Source: Janthinobacterium sp. GW456P (GTDB taxonomy: Bacteria; Pseudomonadota; Gammaproteobacteria; Burkholderiales; Burkholderiaceae_D). Taken from it: a stretch of DNA of 64,000 nt. The DNA lies in NCBI RefSeq assembly GCF_002127655.1, contig NZ_NEHB01000024.1, forward strand, positions 1 to 64,000, written 5' to 3'. Below are positions 8,944-18,210 of the stretch, piece after piece. The notes beneath the pieces are model-generated. The model ran no database searches, was not told where the DNA came from, and saw nothing but the letters and a program-made list of their open reading frames with translations. Within the stretch, counting starts at the first letter, position 1. The number at the start of each line of letters is the position of its first letter. Both the position numbers and the translations under genes were made by a program.

Positions 8944-9336
8944 ATGTCCGCAGGATTTACCGCCACCGAGTTGTCCGTTATTCATGAAGACGACGCCCTG
9001 ATCACCACCCTGGCCGCGCCAGCGGGCAAAGGCGAGCCCGTCTACCTGATGCTGCAGCGCGCCGATGAATACGACGAGCAGGACGTGGCCACGGGCATGG
9101 ACGAACCGTATATTGAATATGGCGGCCAGGAATTTGCCTGGTATGGCCACATGCACGCCGTGATCCTGCATCCGAACCGCTTGTCCGTGCAGATGGATGC
9201 CGAGGCCGCCATGCAGATGGATGACGACGGCCAGATCGACGTGCGTTTCAACCTGACGCCCGAGCGCTACGCCCAGTTGCAGCAGGCGCTGCGCACCACG
9301 TTCGAGGGCTGCGACTACTATCGCGAAGAACGTTGA
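8944..9336 (+). CDS. Imm10-like immunity family protein
   Basis: A soluble acidic 130-residue protein. The run VYLMLQRADEYDEQDVATGM followed by YIEYGGQEFAWYGHMHAVILHPNRLSV looks like the Imm10 family of polymorphic-toxin immunity proteins. That family has LMLQRA..DEQD..LGMD and a final RF-x-L-x-x-ERY-x-x-L segment, seen here as VRFNLTPERYAQL. The match is from memory of the family pattern. No toxin or secretion gene is adjacent, so it would be an orphan immunity or co-opted protein. Confidence 0.5.
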   Translation: MSAGFTATELSVIHEDDALITTLAAPAGKGEPVYLMLQRADEYDEQDVATGMDEPYIEYGGQEFAWYGHMHAVILHPNRLSVQMDAEAAMQMDDDGQIDVRFNLTPERYAQLQQALRTTFEGCDYYREER

Positions 9337-9405
9337 TCTGTGCGGACGGCACGGGCCATGGTGTCGCGTATGCTCGATAGCGGGTATTGACTGGGGGAGA
9401 AGACG

Positions 9406-9984
9406 ATGACGGTGCTGATACTCGGTTTGCTGCTGTTCCTGGGCTTGCATTCGGTGCGCATCGTCGCCGAAGGCTGGCGCAGCGCCCAGCTGGCGCGCCT
9501 CGGCGAAAAACGCTGGAAGGGCCTGTATTCGCTCGTGGCGTTTGCCGGCCTGGGCCTGATCATCTGGGGCTACGCCCTGGCGCGCCAGCAGCCGCAGGCA
9601 CTGTGGACGCCGCCCATGGGCTTGCGCCATGCCAGCGGCCTGCTGATGCTGTTCTCGCTGATCTTACTGGCGGCGGCGAATGTGCCGCGCAACCGCATCA
9701 AGACCCTGGTGCACCATCCCATGCTGCTGGGCACGCAACTCTGGGCCGTCGCGCACCTGCTGGCCAACGGCAACGTGGCCGACGTGCTGCTGTTCGGCGG
9801 CTTCCTCGCCTGGTCATCGGTGGATCTGGTTTCCGCCGTGCAGCGCGACCGCGCGGCCGGCGTCGCCTGCCAGGGCGGCACCGTCCAAGGCACCCTGATC
9901 GCCATCGTCGCGGGCTGTGCGCTGTGGCTGCTGCTGGCGTTCTGGCTGCACGGCGTGCTGTTTGGCGTGCGGCCGTTTGGATAG
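9406..9984 (+). CDS. NnrU family membrane protein
   Basis: An integral membrane protein of 192 residues with about five helices. The N-terminal LGLHSVRI, the central VHHPMLLGTQLWAVAHLLANG and the following FGGFLAWSSVDL are the hallmark stretches of NnrU-type proteins, with conserved histidines in the HHP and AHL motifs. The family was named from denitrifiers, but most members sit outside nitrogen clusters, as here, and the reaction is not established. ATG preceded by GGGGGAG. Confidence 0.8.
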   Translation: MTVLILGLLLFLGLHSVRIVAEGWRSAQLARLGEKRWKGLYSLVAFAGLGLIIWGYALARQQPQALWTPPMGLRHASGLLMLFSLILLAAANVPRNRIKTLVHHPMLLGTQLWAVAHLLANGNVADVLLFGGFLAWSSVDLVSAVQRDRAAGVACQGGTVQGTLIAIVAGCALWLLLAFWLHGVLFGVRPFG

Positions 9985-10046
9985 CGGGATCGAGCAAGCG
10001 AGGCAGATCAGCTTGCGCGTGCCATGGCGTTGACATAAAAAAGCAT

Positions 10047-10081
10047 AAAAAAACCCGCAGCATCTGGCGATGGGCGGGTTT
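10047..10081 (-). terminator. Terminator downstream of tRNA-Leu
   Basis: An 8-bp stem (AAACCCGC at 10051-10058 with GCGGGTTT at 10074-10081) is followed, on the minus strand, by a continuous U run encoded by the A residues at 10047-10053. It lies about 25 bases past the tRNA 3' end. The A/T arms could also let it act for the NnrU gene. Confidence 0.7.
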
Positions 10082-10106
10082 GATCAGGTACGACGAAAGT
10101 GTTCTG

Positions 10107-10193
10107 TGGTGCCGGGAGCCGGAATCGAACCGGCACGCTGTTTCCAGCGCGGGATTTTGAGTCCCGTGCGTCTACCTATTCCGCCATCCCGGC
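10107..10193 (-). tRNA. tRNA-Leu (anticodon CAA)
   Basis: Read on the minus strand: acceptor GCCGGGA pairs with TCCCGGC, the D-arm contains AATAGGTAGAC, the anticodon arm is CGGGA-CTCAAAA-TCCCG giving CAA (reads UUG), there is a long class II variable arm, and the T-loop is GGTTCGATTCC. Discriminator A and an encoded CCA occupy 10107-10110. Eighty-seven bases including CCA. Its 3' end is not interrupted and no integrase is near. Confidence 0.97.
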
Positions 10194-10366
10194 AACGCGA
10201 GACGCATTATCACTGATTTGTCACAATCTGGCAAGTTTTATGCTTGGCGTGCGTTTGGCACAAGCCTGGAGAATCGTTGACGGTGCTGATTCCAGCGCAA
10301 GAAGCGGAGTGCCGCGCCAGGCTTGCCGGCCTATCTTTTCCCTTTTAACCACTGAAGGGGAAGCAA

Positions 10367-11131
10367 ATGTTGCAACTGGAAAATAAGGTCGCCATCATCA
10401 CGGGCGCCAGCTCGGGCATCGGCCATGCGGCGGCGCGGCTGTTTGCGCGCCATGGCGCGCGGCTGGTGCTGGTGGCGCGGCGGCGCAAGGAGCTCGATGC
10501 GCTGGTGGCGCAACTGTCAGACGGCGGCGCGCAAGCCGTGGCCTGCGTGGGCGACGTGGTCGACTCTGCGTGCGCGCAAGGGGCCGTGGCGCTGGCGTTG
10601 CAACGCTTTGGCGGCCTCGATATCGCCTTCAATAATGCGGGCGCCCTGGGTCCCATGGGCCCCACGCCGGAGGTTTCCATGGAAGACTGGCGGGCGGCGG
10701 TCGACACTAATCTCACCAGCGCCTTCCTGGCGGCCAAGTACCAGCTGCCTGCCATGGCGGCGCGCGGCGGCGGTTCGCTGATTTTTACCTCGACCTTTGT
10801 CGGTCATACGCTGGGCATGTCCGGCATGGCCGCGTATGCGGCCAGCAAGGCGGGCGTGATCGGTTTGACGAAGGCCCTGGCGGCCGAGTATGGCGCGGCG
10901 GGCATCCGCGTGAATGCCCTGCTGCCGGGCGGCACCGATACGCCGATGGGGCGCGCAGTGGCGAATACGCCCGAAGCGCTGGCCTTCGTGGCGGGCTTGC
11001 ATGCGTTAAAACGTCTGGCTACGCCGGACGAGATCGCCCGCTCGGCGCTGTACCTGGCGTCCGATGCATCGAGCTTCACCACCGGCACGGCGTTGCTGGC
11101 CGATGGCGGCGTGTCGATCGTGCGCGCATAA
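10367..11131 (+). CDS. SDR family oxidoreductase
   Basis: A 254-residue classical short-chain dehydrogenase/reductase. The cofactor loop ITGASSGIG is at about 12-20, an RR pair after the second strand (LVLVARRRKEL) suggests NADP preference, NNAG is near 87-90, and the catalytic set is S (TSTFVGHT), Y-AASK (YAASKAGVIGLTK) near 155-159. The C-terminus ends in FTTGTALLADGG, as in 3-oxoacyl-ACP-reductase-like members. Substrate unknown. ATG preceded by GAAGGGGA. Confidence 0.92.
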   Translation: MLQLENKVAIITGASSGIGHAAARLFARHGARLVLVARRRKELDALVAQLSDGGAQAVACVGDVVDSACAQGAVALALQRFGGLDIAFNNAGALGPMGPTPEVSMEDWRAAVDTNLTSAFLAAKYQLPAMAARGGGSLIFTSTFVGHTLGMSGMAAYAASKAGVIGLTKALAAEYGAAGIRVNALLPGGTDTPMGRAVANTPEALAFVAGLHALKRLATPDEIARSALYLASDASSFTTGTALLADGGVSIVRA

Positions 11132-11147
11132 AGCATGCGCAGAAACG

Positions 11148-11178
11148 CCGACGGCCCGGGGATGAGCCGGGCCGTCGG
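11148..11178. other. Strong GC hairpin between convergent genes
   Basis: A perfect 12-bp inverted repeat (11148-11159 with 11167-11178, core CGGCCCGG/CCGGGCCG) and a seven-base loop, in the gap between the convergent SDR gene and the FabMG-like gene. No T tract follows on either strand, so it is either a weak bidirectional terminator or an mRNA 3'-end stabiliser. Confidence 0.6.
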
Positions 11179-11199
11179 TGCTGTGCTGCTACATCAAGC

Positions 11200-12516
11200 T
11201 CAGTTGTGAACCGAGTTCAGCTGGCGCGCGATGATGTCGTGGTTGAGCCAGACGACGGGCGCTGGCGGTTCCGACATGGTGTGGAACATCAGCGGGCCCG
11301 TGCCTTCCAGCACCAGCGAGCTCAGGTGGTCGGTGATCAGTTCCTTGCGGTCCTTGTGCAGCTTGGTGATGTCGTCCGAGGTGCCGATCATGACGTCGGC
11401 CAGCTCAGGGGTGTTGTCCATCGGCCAGGCGGCGAAGTTACGGAACTGCACGCTGGTGGCGTCGCCATTGTAGGCGGCGATACGGTCGAGCAAGTCTTGC
11501 AGCGACACGCCGTCTTCCAGCAAGCCCTGGCAGATTTTCCATTGCTCTTCGGCCCAGGCAGCGCCGCCTTCTTTTTTCAGCGCGTCGAGCAGGGGGAACA
11601 GCGACAGTTCCACGCCGACGAAAATGTCGGACGAATTCGTGCGGATTTCCGGGCAGTTGAAGACGGTCGCCTTGATGCCTTTTTCCCACGCAGCCTTGGC
11701 CACGTTTTCCAGGCGCATCTTGGCCAGGCCCTGTGTGTAGTTGCTGTAGGTTTGCCACTGGTATTTGCCGTCGATCAAGATCTCGGTGCCGTGGTAGCCG
11801 TAGGCGCTGTAGCGCACCTGGCCGCCCGTTTGCTCGATGCGGGCGCGGATGGCGGCGCTGCCGTCGATCAGGTGCCGCAGGGTGTTGGCCGTGACTTCGT
11901 CGAAGTTCATCAGGATCAATTTACCCAGGTCGCTGTCGAGCAGGGCGCGCGAGGACATGAAGCGCTCGCCGCGGCCTTTGTAGATGCGGTTGGCGATGGC
12001 CAGGAAGACTTTGACTTTCGGAATGCCGCCCGCCATGGTGTGGGCGAAATACACATTGCTGCCATCAGGAATCAGGCTGTCCAGTTCGGCCATGGCTTTT
12101 GCCACGGAAGCGCTGAAGCGGGCGATGCCGGCTTCGCGGCAGCGTTCGATCTGCGCCCAGTCCAGCTTGTCTTCCTGCCAGCTTTTCAGGGTCATGTCGG
12201 CCAGCAGGGCCGTCGGCGTCGGTTCGCCGGCTGGCGCGTCGAGGTCGAAACCGGCCATCAGCGGCACATTGATGATGCGGCCGCCCAGATTGGCTTCGGC
12301 TTCGGCCAGCTCTTCCGCGTTCAGCGGGCGCAGCGCCATGTTTTCATCGCGGCGGCCGACCGTCATGCCGACGATATGCATGCCCGCCTTGCGCGCTTCG
12401 TCCAGCAAGCCATTCACATAGCCGCGGCCGAACAGCTCGCCGAACAGCACAAAGGTGTCGCCCTTGCGGAAGATATTTTTTTGCGGGATGTCTCTCAGGG
12501 ACGTGATCTCGGTCAT
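11200..12516 (-). CDS. FabMG-like conserved protein (possible enoyl-ACP reductase)
   Basis: A 438-residue soluble protein. The N-terminus FVLFGELFGRGYVNGLLDEARKAG followed by VGMTVGRRD looks like a Rossmann-type strand/glycine-loop/helix and an NADP-type arginine pair. Other conserved-looking stretches are YFAHTMAGGIPK, RYSAYGYHGTEILIDG and VFNCPEIRTNSSDIF. I associate this pattern with proteins annotated as FabMG-type enoyl-ACP reductases (named after a soil-metagenome enzyme), but that is from memory and the reaction here is unproven. Monocistronic; ATG start. Confidence 0.55.
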   Translation of the reverse strand: MTEITSLRDIPQKNIFRKGDTFVLFGELFGRGYVNGLLDEARKAGMHIVGMTVGRRDENMALRPLNAEELAEAEANLGGRIINVPLMAGFDLDAPAGEPTPTALLADMTLKSWQEDKLDWAQIERCREAGIARFSASVAKAMAELDSLIPDGSNVYFAHTMAGGIPKVKVFLAIANRIYKGRGERFMSSRALLDSDLGKLILMNFDEVTANTLRHLIDGSAAIRARIEQTGGQVRYSAYGYHGTEILIDGKYQWQTYSNYTQGLAKMRLENVAKAAWEKGIKATVFNCPEIRTNSSDIFVGVELSLFPLLDALKKEGGAAWAEEQWKICQGLLEDGVSLQDLLDRIAAYNGDATSVQFRNFAAWPMDNTPELADVMIGTSDDITKLHKDRKELITDHLSSLVLEGTGPLMFHTMSEPPAPVVWLNHDIIARQLNSVHN

Positions 12517-12779
12517 GGTGTCAATTCATTCAAAAATTAGCAGGGCAGACGGCTGGTGCTGCCGCCCGCTGGTTCAACATAGTGTGAAATTATGCGCCAT
12601 TTCAGCGGGGAAAATCGTCTTGCGAACGATTCTCGTCTGGAATGGCATCTTCTTCTGCATGCAGCTCTTATTCTTTCGCCAAGGCGTATTTTACGCTGCC
12701 CCGGCGCACAGCGCCCGCGGACTGGCCCGGCAGGCGCCGATATTACCTCAGCTTGGCCGCACAGGTCAGTAAAATTGAT

Positions 12780-15143
12780 CTAAAACAAATCCTGCTGCCC
12801 CGAGACCAGGCGCGAAAAATCGTCGCCCAGGAAGGGCAATATGGCGTCCGCCACCGGCTGCAGCTGGCGGGTCAGATAGTGCTGGTAGTCGATGGGCGAG
12901 CGCCGCGTTTCCAGCGGTTCCGGTCCCGCCACCGTGATGACATAGCTGATCCAGCCGCCGTTCTGGTATTGCAGCGGCCGTCCCTGCGCCAGGTTGTAGG
13001 CGTCGGCCGTGCGCGCCGCGCGCACGTGGGGCGGCACGTTGCGCTGGTAATCGTCGAGCGGGCGGCGCAAGCGCTTGCGGTAGACCAATAAGGCGTCGAA
13101 TTCGCCGCGCACGGTGCGCGCCACGTAGTCGCGCACATAGTCCTGGTAGGCGGCGCGCTGGAAGATACGTCGGTACAAATCCTGCTGGAATTGCTGCGCC
13201 AGCGGCGTCCAGTCGCTGCGCACCGTTTCCAGTCCCTTGTAGACCATCTGTTCGCTGCCGTCGGGCTTGCCCACCAGGCCCGCGTAGCGCTTCTTGCTGC
13301 CTTCTTCCGAGCCGCGGATGGTGGGCATCAGGAAACGCCGGTAATGCGTCTCGAATTCCAGTTCCAGCGCGTTCTCCAGGCCGAATTCCTCGCGTAAATG
13401 GGTATCCCACCAGGCGTTCACGTGCGCCACCAGGGCGCGGCCGATCTTGCCCGCTTCTTCATCCGTATGCGCCGTTTTCAGCCACACAAACGTGGAGTCC
13501 GTGTCGCCATAGATCACTTGGTAACCTTGCTCCGTGATCAGTTCGCGCGTGCGGTGCATGATGTCGTGGCCGCGCAAGGTGATCGACGAGGCCAGGCGCG
13601 GATCAAAAAAGCGGCAGCCGCTCGAACCCAGCACACCATAAAACGCGTTCATGATGATTTTCAATGCCTGCGACAGCGGCGCGTTGCGTTCGCGCTTGGC
13701 CGTCTCGCGCCCTTGCCACACCTGCTTGACGATGGCGGGCAGGCAATGTTTTACGCGTGAAAACTGCGCGCCCCGGTAGCCGGGCACGGTATCGGCTTCC
13801 TCGCCACCCGTGCCCACCACCAGGCCCACGGGGTCGATCAGGAAAGTGCGGATGATGGACGGGTACAGGCTTTTATAGTCGAGCACCAGCACGGAGTCGT
13901 ACAGGCCCGACTGGGAATCCATGACGAAGCCGCCGGGGCTGTTTTCGCCCGAGACATCGCCCAGGTTCGGCGCCACGTAACCCTGCCGGTGCATCAGCGG
14001 CAAATACAAATGTTCGAAAGCGGCCACGGAGCCGCCGCTGCGGTCGGCCGCCAGGCCCGTCACGCTGGCCCGTTCCAGCAGGAAGGTCAGCAACTCGGTC
14101 TTGGCGAAGATGCGCGTGACCAGTTCGCAATCCTTGAGGTTGTAGCGCGCCAGCGCGGGCTTGTCTTCGCGGAAACGCCGGTCGATCTCGGCCATGCGCT
14201 GGTAGGGATTGTCGATAGACTTGCCTTCGCCCAGCAGGGTCTGCGCCACGTTTTCCAGGCTGAACGAGGAAAAATTCCATGTCGCCGAGCGCAGGGCCTC
14301 GATGCCGTCGATGATCAGGCGGCCGGCCGCGGCGGCAAAATAGTGTTCCTGCTTGCCACCATGCTCGCGCCATTCCATCACGGCGCCGCCGCGTCCCAGT
14401 TTCAACGGTACCTGGTAGCGCTCGGCATGTTCGCGCAGCACGCGCAAGTCGAACTGCACCAGGTTCCAGCCGATGATGGCGTCCGGATCGTGCCGCTCCA
14501 TCCAGCTGTTCAGGCGTTCGAGGATCTGTGCGCGGCTGTCGCAGTAGTCGAGGTCGAAATCGAGCGGCTCGCCGTCGCCGTTTGGCGGCCCCAGCATGTA
14601 GACCTGGCGCTGGCCGCAGCCTTCCAGGGCCAGCGAATACAATTCGCCGTGCGCCGTCGTCTCGATATCGAGCGAGGCCAGTTTCAGGCTTGGCCGGTAG
14701 CCGGGCGCCGGTTTGAAATGCACGTCCTGTCCTGTTTCCCCGCTGACGCTGACCGGCGCCGTGATGAAACGCTCCATCAGGTAACGTTCGGGCGGGCGGA
14801 TGTCGGCTTCGTACACGTCGATGCCGTGCGTGCGCAGCTGCTTTTCCAGCTTCAGCAAATGCCGGTATTGCTTGCAGTACAGGCCCAGCACGGGACGGTG
14901 GTGAAAATCGCACAGCGACAGGGGACGCAGCTCGGCATGGCGCTCGCCGCGCAGCAGCTGTTGCGCTTGCTCCTGCTGCTCCATGGGAAGGAAGGCGACG
15001 GCCGTCTGCACGGGCAGGCGCACGTGGCGGGGCCCGGCATCCGTTGCCAGCCAGAAATCGACCTCCGTGCCGGCGGGCGTGTCGCGCCAGTGGCGGGTCA
15101 GAATAAAGCCCTGTTCGGGCGGGTGCTCGGTGTTGCCTGTCAT
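12780..15143 (-). CDS. polB: DNA polymerase II (family B)
   Basis: A damage-tolerant family B DNA polymerase with 3'-5' proofreading, 787 residues, the usual PolB length. Exonuclease motif I is SLDIETT (about 158-163). Polymerase motif A is [10 protein letters not shown], motif B is [15 protein letters not shown] and motif C is YGDTDSTFV; the catalytic aspartates are all present. I set the ATG at 15143 (MTGNTEH), since the longer frame to 15278 runs through the divergent promoter. It is divergent from the acyl-CoA ligase gene with 133 bases between. No LexA box was evident by eye. Confidence 0.93.
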   Translation of the reverse strand: MTGNTEHPPEQGFILTRHWRDTPAGTEVDFWLATDAGPRHVRLPVQTAVAFLPMEQQEQAQQLLRGERHAELRPLSLCDFHHRPVLGLYCKQYRHLLKLEKQLRTHGIDVYEADIRPPERYLMERFITAPVSVSGETGQDVHFKPAPGYRPSLKLASLDIETTAHGELYSLALEGCGQRQVYMLGPPNGDGEPLDFDLDYCDSRAQILERLNSWMERHDPDAIIGWNLVQFDLRVLREHAERYQVPLKLGRGGAVMEWREHGGKQEHYFAAAAGRLIIDGIEALRSATWNFSSFSLENVAQTLLGEGKSIDNPYQRMAEIDRRFREDKPALARYNLKDCELVTRIFAKTELLTFLLERASVTGLAADRSGGSVAAFEHLYLPLMHRQGYVAPNLGDVSGENSPGGFVMDSQSGLYDSVLVLDYKSLYPSIIRTFLIDPVGLVVGTGGEEADTVPGYRGAQFSRVKHCLPAIVKQVWQGRETAKRERNAPLSQALKIIMNAFYGVLGSSGCRFFDPRLASSITLRGHDIMHRTRELITEQGYQVIYGDTDSTFVWLKTAHTDEEAGKIGRALVAHVNAWWDTHLREEFGLENALELEFETHYRRFLMPTIRGSEEGSKKRYAGLVGKPDGSEQMVYKGLETVRSDWTPLAQQFQQDLYRRIFQRAAYQDYVRDYVARTVRGEFDALLVYRKRLRRPLDDYQRNVPPHVRAARTADAYNLAQGRPLQYQNGGWISYVITVAGPEPLETRRSPIDYQHYLTRQLQPVADAILPFLGDDFSRLVSGQQDLF

Positions 15144-15276
15144 GGTACCGTGAGTATCTGGTGTGCTGGCCTGCACATTACAGCAAGCTGACGCAGGGCG
15201 GGGGCGGTTGCGGCTATAATTTTCTGCATCGAAGACGATAACAAGAGCGCGCCGCGCCACCCACCCCGGAGACAGC

Positions 15277-16956
15277 ATGCAAGCAATGAGTTATGTACAC
15301 GGCGCCCACGAGACGCCGTTGATCGGCGAAACAATAGGCGCCTACCTGGACGGCATCGCCGAGCGCTACGGTCAGCACGACGCCCTGATCGTGGCGCACC
15401 AGAACGTGCGCTGGACGTATCTTGAGTTCCAGCAGCGCGTGCATCGGCTGGCCGCCGGCCTGTTGAAACTGGGCTTGCAGCCGGGCGACCGGGTCGGCAT
15501 CTGGTCGCAGAATTGCGCCGAATGGGTGCTGACGCAGTTTGCCACGGCGAAAGCCGGTTTGATCATGGTCAACATCAACCCCGCCTACCGCCGCTCCGAA
15601 CTCGAATACGTGCTCGACAAGGTGCAATGCAGCGCGCTGATCCTGTCGCCCAGCTTCAAGTCCAGCGACTACCTGGCCATCGTGCAAGACGTGGTGCCGG
15701 AAATCGCCCGCAGTCGCGCCGGCGCCCTGCAGTCGCCGCGCCTGCCGCAATTGCGCCACGTCATCCGCCTGGGCGCGGCCGCCACCCCGGGCATGCACAA
15801 CTTCGACGCGGTGATGGACGGCATCACGGACGCCGACCTGGCGCGCCTGGAAGAAGTGAGCGCGACCTTGCAGTTTGACGACGCCGTCAACATTCAGTTC
15901 ACGTCCGGCACCACGGGCGCGCCAAAGGGCGCCACCTTGACGCACCACAATATCCTGAACAATGGCTTTTTCATCGGCGAAGCCATGCGCCTGACCGAAC
16001 GGGACCGTTTATGCATCCCCGTGCCCCTGTACCACTGCTTCGGCATGGTGCTGGGCAACCTGGCCTGCGTCACGCACGGCGCGGCCATGGTGTTTCCCGG
16101 CGAAGGCTTCGATCCGAAAGCCGTGCTGGACACCGTGCAGGCCGAGCGCTGCACGGGCTTGCATGGCGTGCCCACCATGTTCATCGCCATCCTCGACCAT
16201 CCTGATTTTAAACAATACGATCTGTCGAACTTGCGCACCGGCATCATGGCCGGCTCGCCTTGCCCGATGGAAGTCATGACGCGGGTCATCGAATTGATGC
16301 ACATGGCGGAAATCACGATTGCGTATGGCATGACGGAAACGTCGCCCGTCAGCTTCCAGACGGCGATCGAAGACCCGCGCGAGATGCGCGTGTCGTCGAT
16401 TGGCAGGGTCCACCCGCACCTGGAAGTGAAAATCATCGATGCGGAAGGGCGCATCGTGCCGCGCGGCGACAAGGGCGAATTGCTCACGCGCGGCTATTCC
16501 GTGATGCAGGGCTACTGGGGCGACCCTGAAAAAACAGCCGAGGCCATCGACGCGGCGCGCTGGATGCACACGGGCGACCTGGCCGTCATCGACGCCAACG
16601 GCTTTTGCAGCATCGTCGGCCGTTCGAAGGATATGGTGATACGCGGCGGCGAAAACATCTACCCGCGCGAAGTCGAGGAATTCCTGTACCGCCACCCGAG
16701 CGTGCTCGACGTGCAATGCGTGGGCGTGCCGGACGCCAAGTATGGCGAGGAACTGTGCGCCTGCATCATCCTGCGGCCGGGCACGCAGGCCACCAGCGAG
16801 GACATCCGCGCCTTTTGCGATGGGCAGATCGCCTATTACAAGATTCCCCGCTATGTGCGCTTCGTCGAGGAATTTCCCATGACGGTGACGGGCAAGATCC
16901 AGAAATATCTGTTGCGCCAGCAGGTGGCGACGGACCTGGGCTTGAGTACCGAATAA
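15277..16956 (+). CDS. AMP-binding acyl-CoA synthetase
   Basis: A 559-residue ANL-superfamily ligase that activates a carboxylic acid through an acyl-adenylate to the CoA thioester. The P-loop is [18 protein letters not shown] (about 208-225), A5 is [11 protein letters not shown]7 is [11 protein letters not shown]8 is [16 protein letters not shown] and the catalytic lysine lies in TGKIQK near the C-terminus. The layout resembles the ACSF2/medium-chain type rather than FadD. The start is fixed by CGGAG eight bases upstream. Monocistronic with a following terminator. Confidence 0.92.
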   Translation: MQAMSYVHGAHETPLIGETIGAYLDGIAERYGQHDALIVAHQNVRWTYLEFQQRVHRLAAGLLKLGLQPGDRVGIWSQNCAEWVLTQFATAKAGLIMVNINPAYRRSELEYVLDKVQCSALILSPSFKSSDYLAIVQDVVPEIARSRAGALQSPRLPQLRHVIRLGAAATPGMHNFDAVMDGITDADLARLEEVSATLQFDDAVNIQFTSGTTGAPKGATLTHHNILNNGFFIGEAMRLTERDRLCIPVPLYHCFGMVLGNLACVTHGAAMVFPGEGFDPKAVLDTVQAERCTGLHGVPTMFIAILDHPDFKQYDLSNLRTGIMAGSPCPMEVMTRVIELMHMAEITIAYGMTETSPVSFQTAIEDPREMRVSSIGRVHPHLEVKIIDAEGRIVPRGDKGELLTRGYSVMQGYWGDPEKTAEAIDAARWMHTGDLAVIDANGFCSIVGRSKDMVIRGGENIYPREVEEFLYRHPSVLDVQCVGVPDAKYGEELCACIILRPGTQATSEDIRAFCDGQIAYYKIPRYVRFVEEFPMTVTGKIQKYLLRQQVATDLGLSTE

Positions 16957-16974
16957 GTTTTTCGCCAGCCCATA

Positions 16975-17013
16975 AAAAAAACACCGGGACGCTCGCGCGG
17001 CCCGGTGTTTTTT
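16975..17013. terminator. Bidirectional rho-independent terminator
   Basis: A-rich left arm plus ACACCGGG (to 16987) pairs with CCCGGTGT plus a T run (17001-17013). U tracts arise on both strands, so it can serve both the acyl-CoA ligase and the convergent PEP-CTERM gene. Confidence 0.88.
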
Positions 17014-17031
17014 ATTGATGCAGCGTAAAGC

Positions 17032-18012
17032 TTAGGCCACCGCGACTTGCGGTGCGCGCGCTGGCGTGCGGCGGCGCAGGAAGGCCAGCAAGCCCAGGCC
17101 GGCCAGCAGCATGGCGTAGGTGCCTGGTTCCGGTACGGCCGACACGTTGACCGTGTTGAAGCCGGAACCGTTCATCGCGACGTGGCCATAATTGATCGAG
17201 CTGACCGAATTGGCGATCAGGGTGCCGTTCATGTCGCCCGAACCCGAGAACGCGCTGTGCGGCGCCAGGATGCTGCCATTGATGCCGACGTTCTGCAGGC
17301 TGGTGGTGGTGGCGTTGGCGAAGTTGAACAGCGTGCGGTTGGCGAAACTGGCGAAATTGTCGAAGCCGCCGCTCATGGTGATGTTGGTGGCCGTGCCGTT
17401 GATGATGATGCTGGCCGTGCTTTTCAGCGAGGACAAGTCCAGGGTCAGGTTATGCAGGTTCGACGCATCGATGTTGAAAATATTCACGTCGGCGTTGACA
17501 TTGCCGACCAGGGTCATGTTGCCGTACTGCGAGATCACGGTGCCGTTCGATTGCAGCTTGGCCACGTCGCCCGACAGGGTCGTCAGTTGCTGCTTGGCGC
17601 CCGCGAAGTCCAGGGTGGAGGCGTTGCCTTTGCTGATGTTGTCTTTTGGAAACCACTGTGGCGCCGTCAGGGTGGCGTTAGGGTTGCTGACGCCGTACAC
17701 GGCCGAACCGCTGAGCGTGCCCCAGCCCGTGTTCAGGTTGCCGCCGGCAACGACCGAATTGACGGCGCTGCCTGGCTTTTTATTCGTGCCGACGTTGTAG
17801 TTGTCGAGGTAGATATTGCCGCCAGCGGCAATGCTGCCGCCGACGCTGGTAAAGCCGCTGGCGCCGCTGCTGCCGATGTTGCCGAAGATGAAGGCCGAGT
17901 AGCCATTGGCGACGCCGAGGTCGACCACGGTGGCTTGCGCCGAAGCGCTGAAGGAAAAGGCGAACAGAGCGGCGCTGATGAGCGGCAAGGTGCGGGTAGC
18001 AAATAATTTCAT
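17032..18012 (-). CDS. Choice-of-anchor A family PEP-CTERM protein
   Basis: A secreted surface or matrix protein of 326 residues. The signal peptide is residues 1 to about 26 (LPLISAALFAFSFSASAQA). The body (DLGVANGYSAFIFGNIG, GGSIAAGGNIYLDNYNVG, GSILAPHSAFSGSGDMNG) is the choice-of-anchor A domain: a Ser/Gly/Asn-rich beta-helix-like repeat structure. The C-terminus has VPEPGTYAMLLAGLGLLAFLRRR, a complete PEP-CTERM sorting signal for exosortase. No exosortase gene is in the window. I took MKLFATR as the start; an in-frame ATG lies six codons upstream. Confidence 0.85.
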   Translation of the reverse strand: MKLFATRTLPLISAALFAFSFSASAQATVVDLGVANGYSAFIFGNIGSSGASGFTSVGGSIAAGGNIYLDNYNVGTNKKPGSAVNSVVAGGNLNTGWGTLSGSAVYGVSNPNATLTAPQWFPKDNISKGNASTLDFAGAKQQLTTLSGDVAKLQSNGTVISQYGNMTLVGNVNADVNIFNIDASNLHNLTLDLSSLKSTASIIINGTATNITMSGGFDNFASFANRTLFNFANATTTSLQNVGINGSILAPHSAFSGSGDMNGTLIANSVSSINYGHVAMNGSGFNTVNVSAVPEPGTYAMLLAGLGLLAFLRRRTPARAPQVAVA

Positions 18013-18082
18013 GGACAATCTCATAGTCAATTAGGGGACGATTCGGGCGGGAAAGCAACACACCGCCATCGCGCAGACGGCT

Positions 18083-18112
18083 ATTATAATATAAAAAACA
18101 ATGTTAGTTCAA
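18083..18112 (-). promoter_or_regulatory. Sigma-70 promoter of the PEP-CTERM gene
   Basis: On the minus strand TTGAAC (18112-18107), an 18-base spacer and a perfect TATAAT (18088-18083), in a markedly AT-rich stretch (18080-18150). The predicted transcript starts near 18076, giving a leader of about 64 bases. Confidence 0.65.
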
Positions 18113-18177
18113 TTTAGGTAATTAACTATATTTTAAAGCAACACTTTTCCTATAGTTAGCAATTGTCTGGCGGATAT

Positions 18178-18205
18178 AAAAAAACCGGGGCTGGCCCGGT
18201 TTTTT
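18178..18205 (-). terminator. Terminator of the glycosyltransferase gene
   Basis: Stem CCGGG/CCCGG flanked by A-run and T-run arms around a five-base loop. On the minus strand it follows the glycosyltransferase stop by a few bases and ends in seven U. Confidence 0.85.
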
Positions 18206-18210
18206 GCTGC

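Noticed and set aside
10107-10193. tRNA-Leu as integration site of an island
   Set aside because: No integrase, no repeated tRNA 3' end and normal composition on both sides.
12541-12779. Small open frames in the gap before polB
   Set aside because: Neither has a ribosome site; the translated text has no protein-like pattern.
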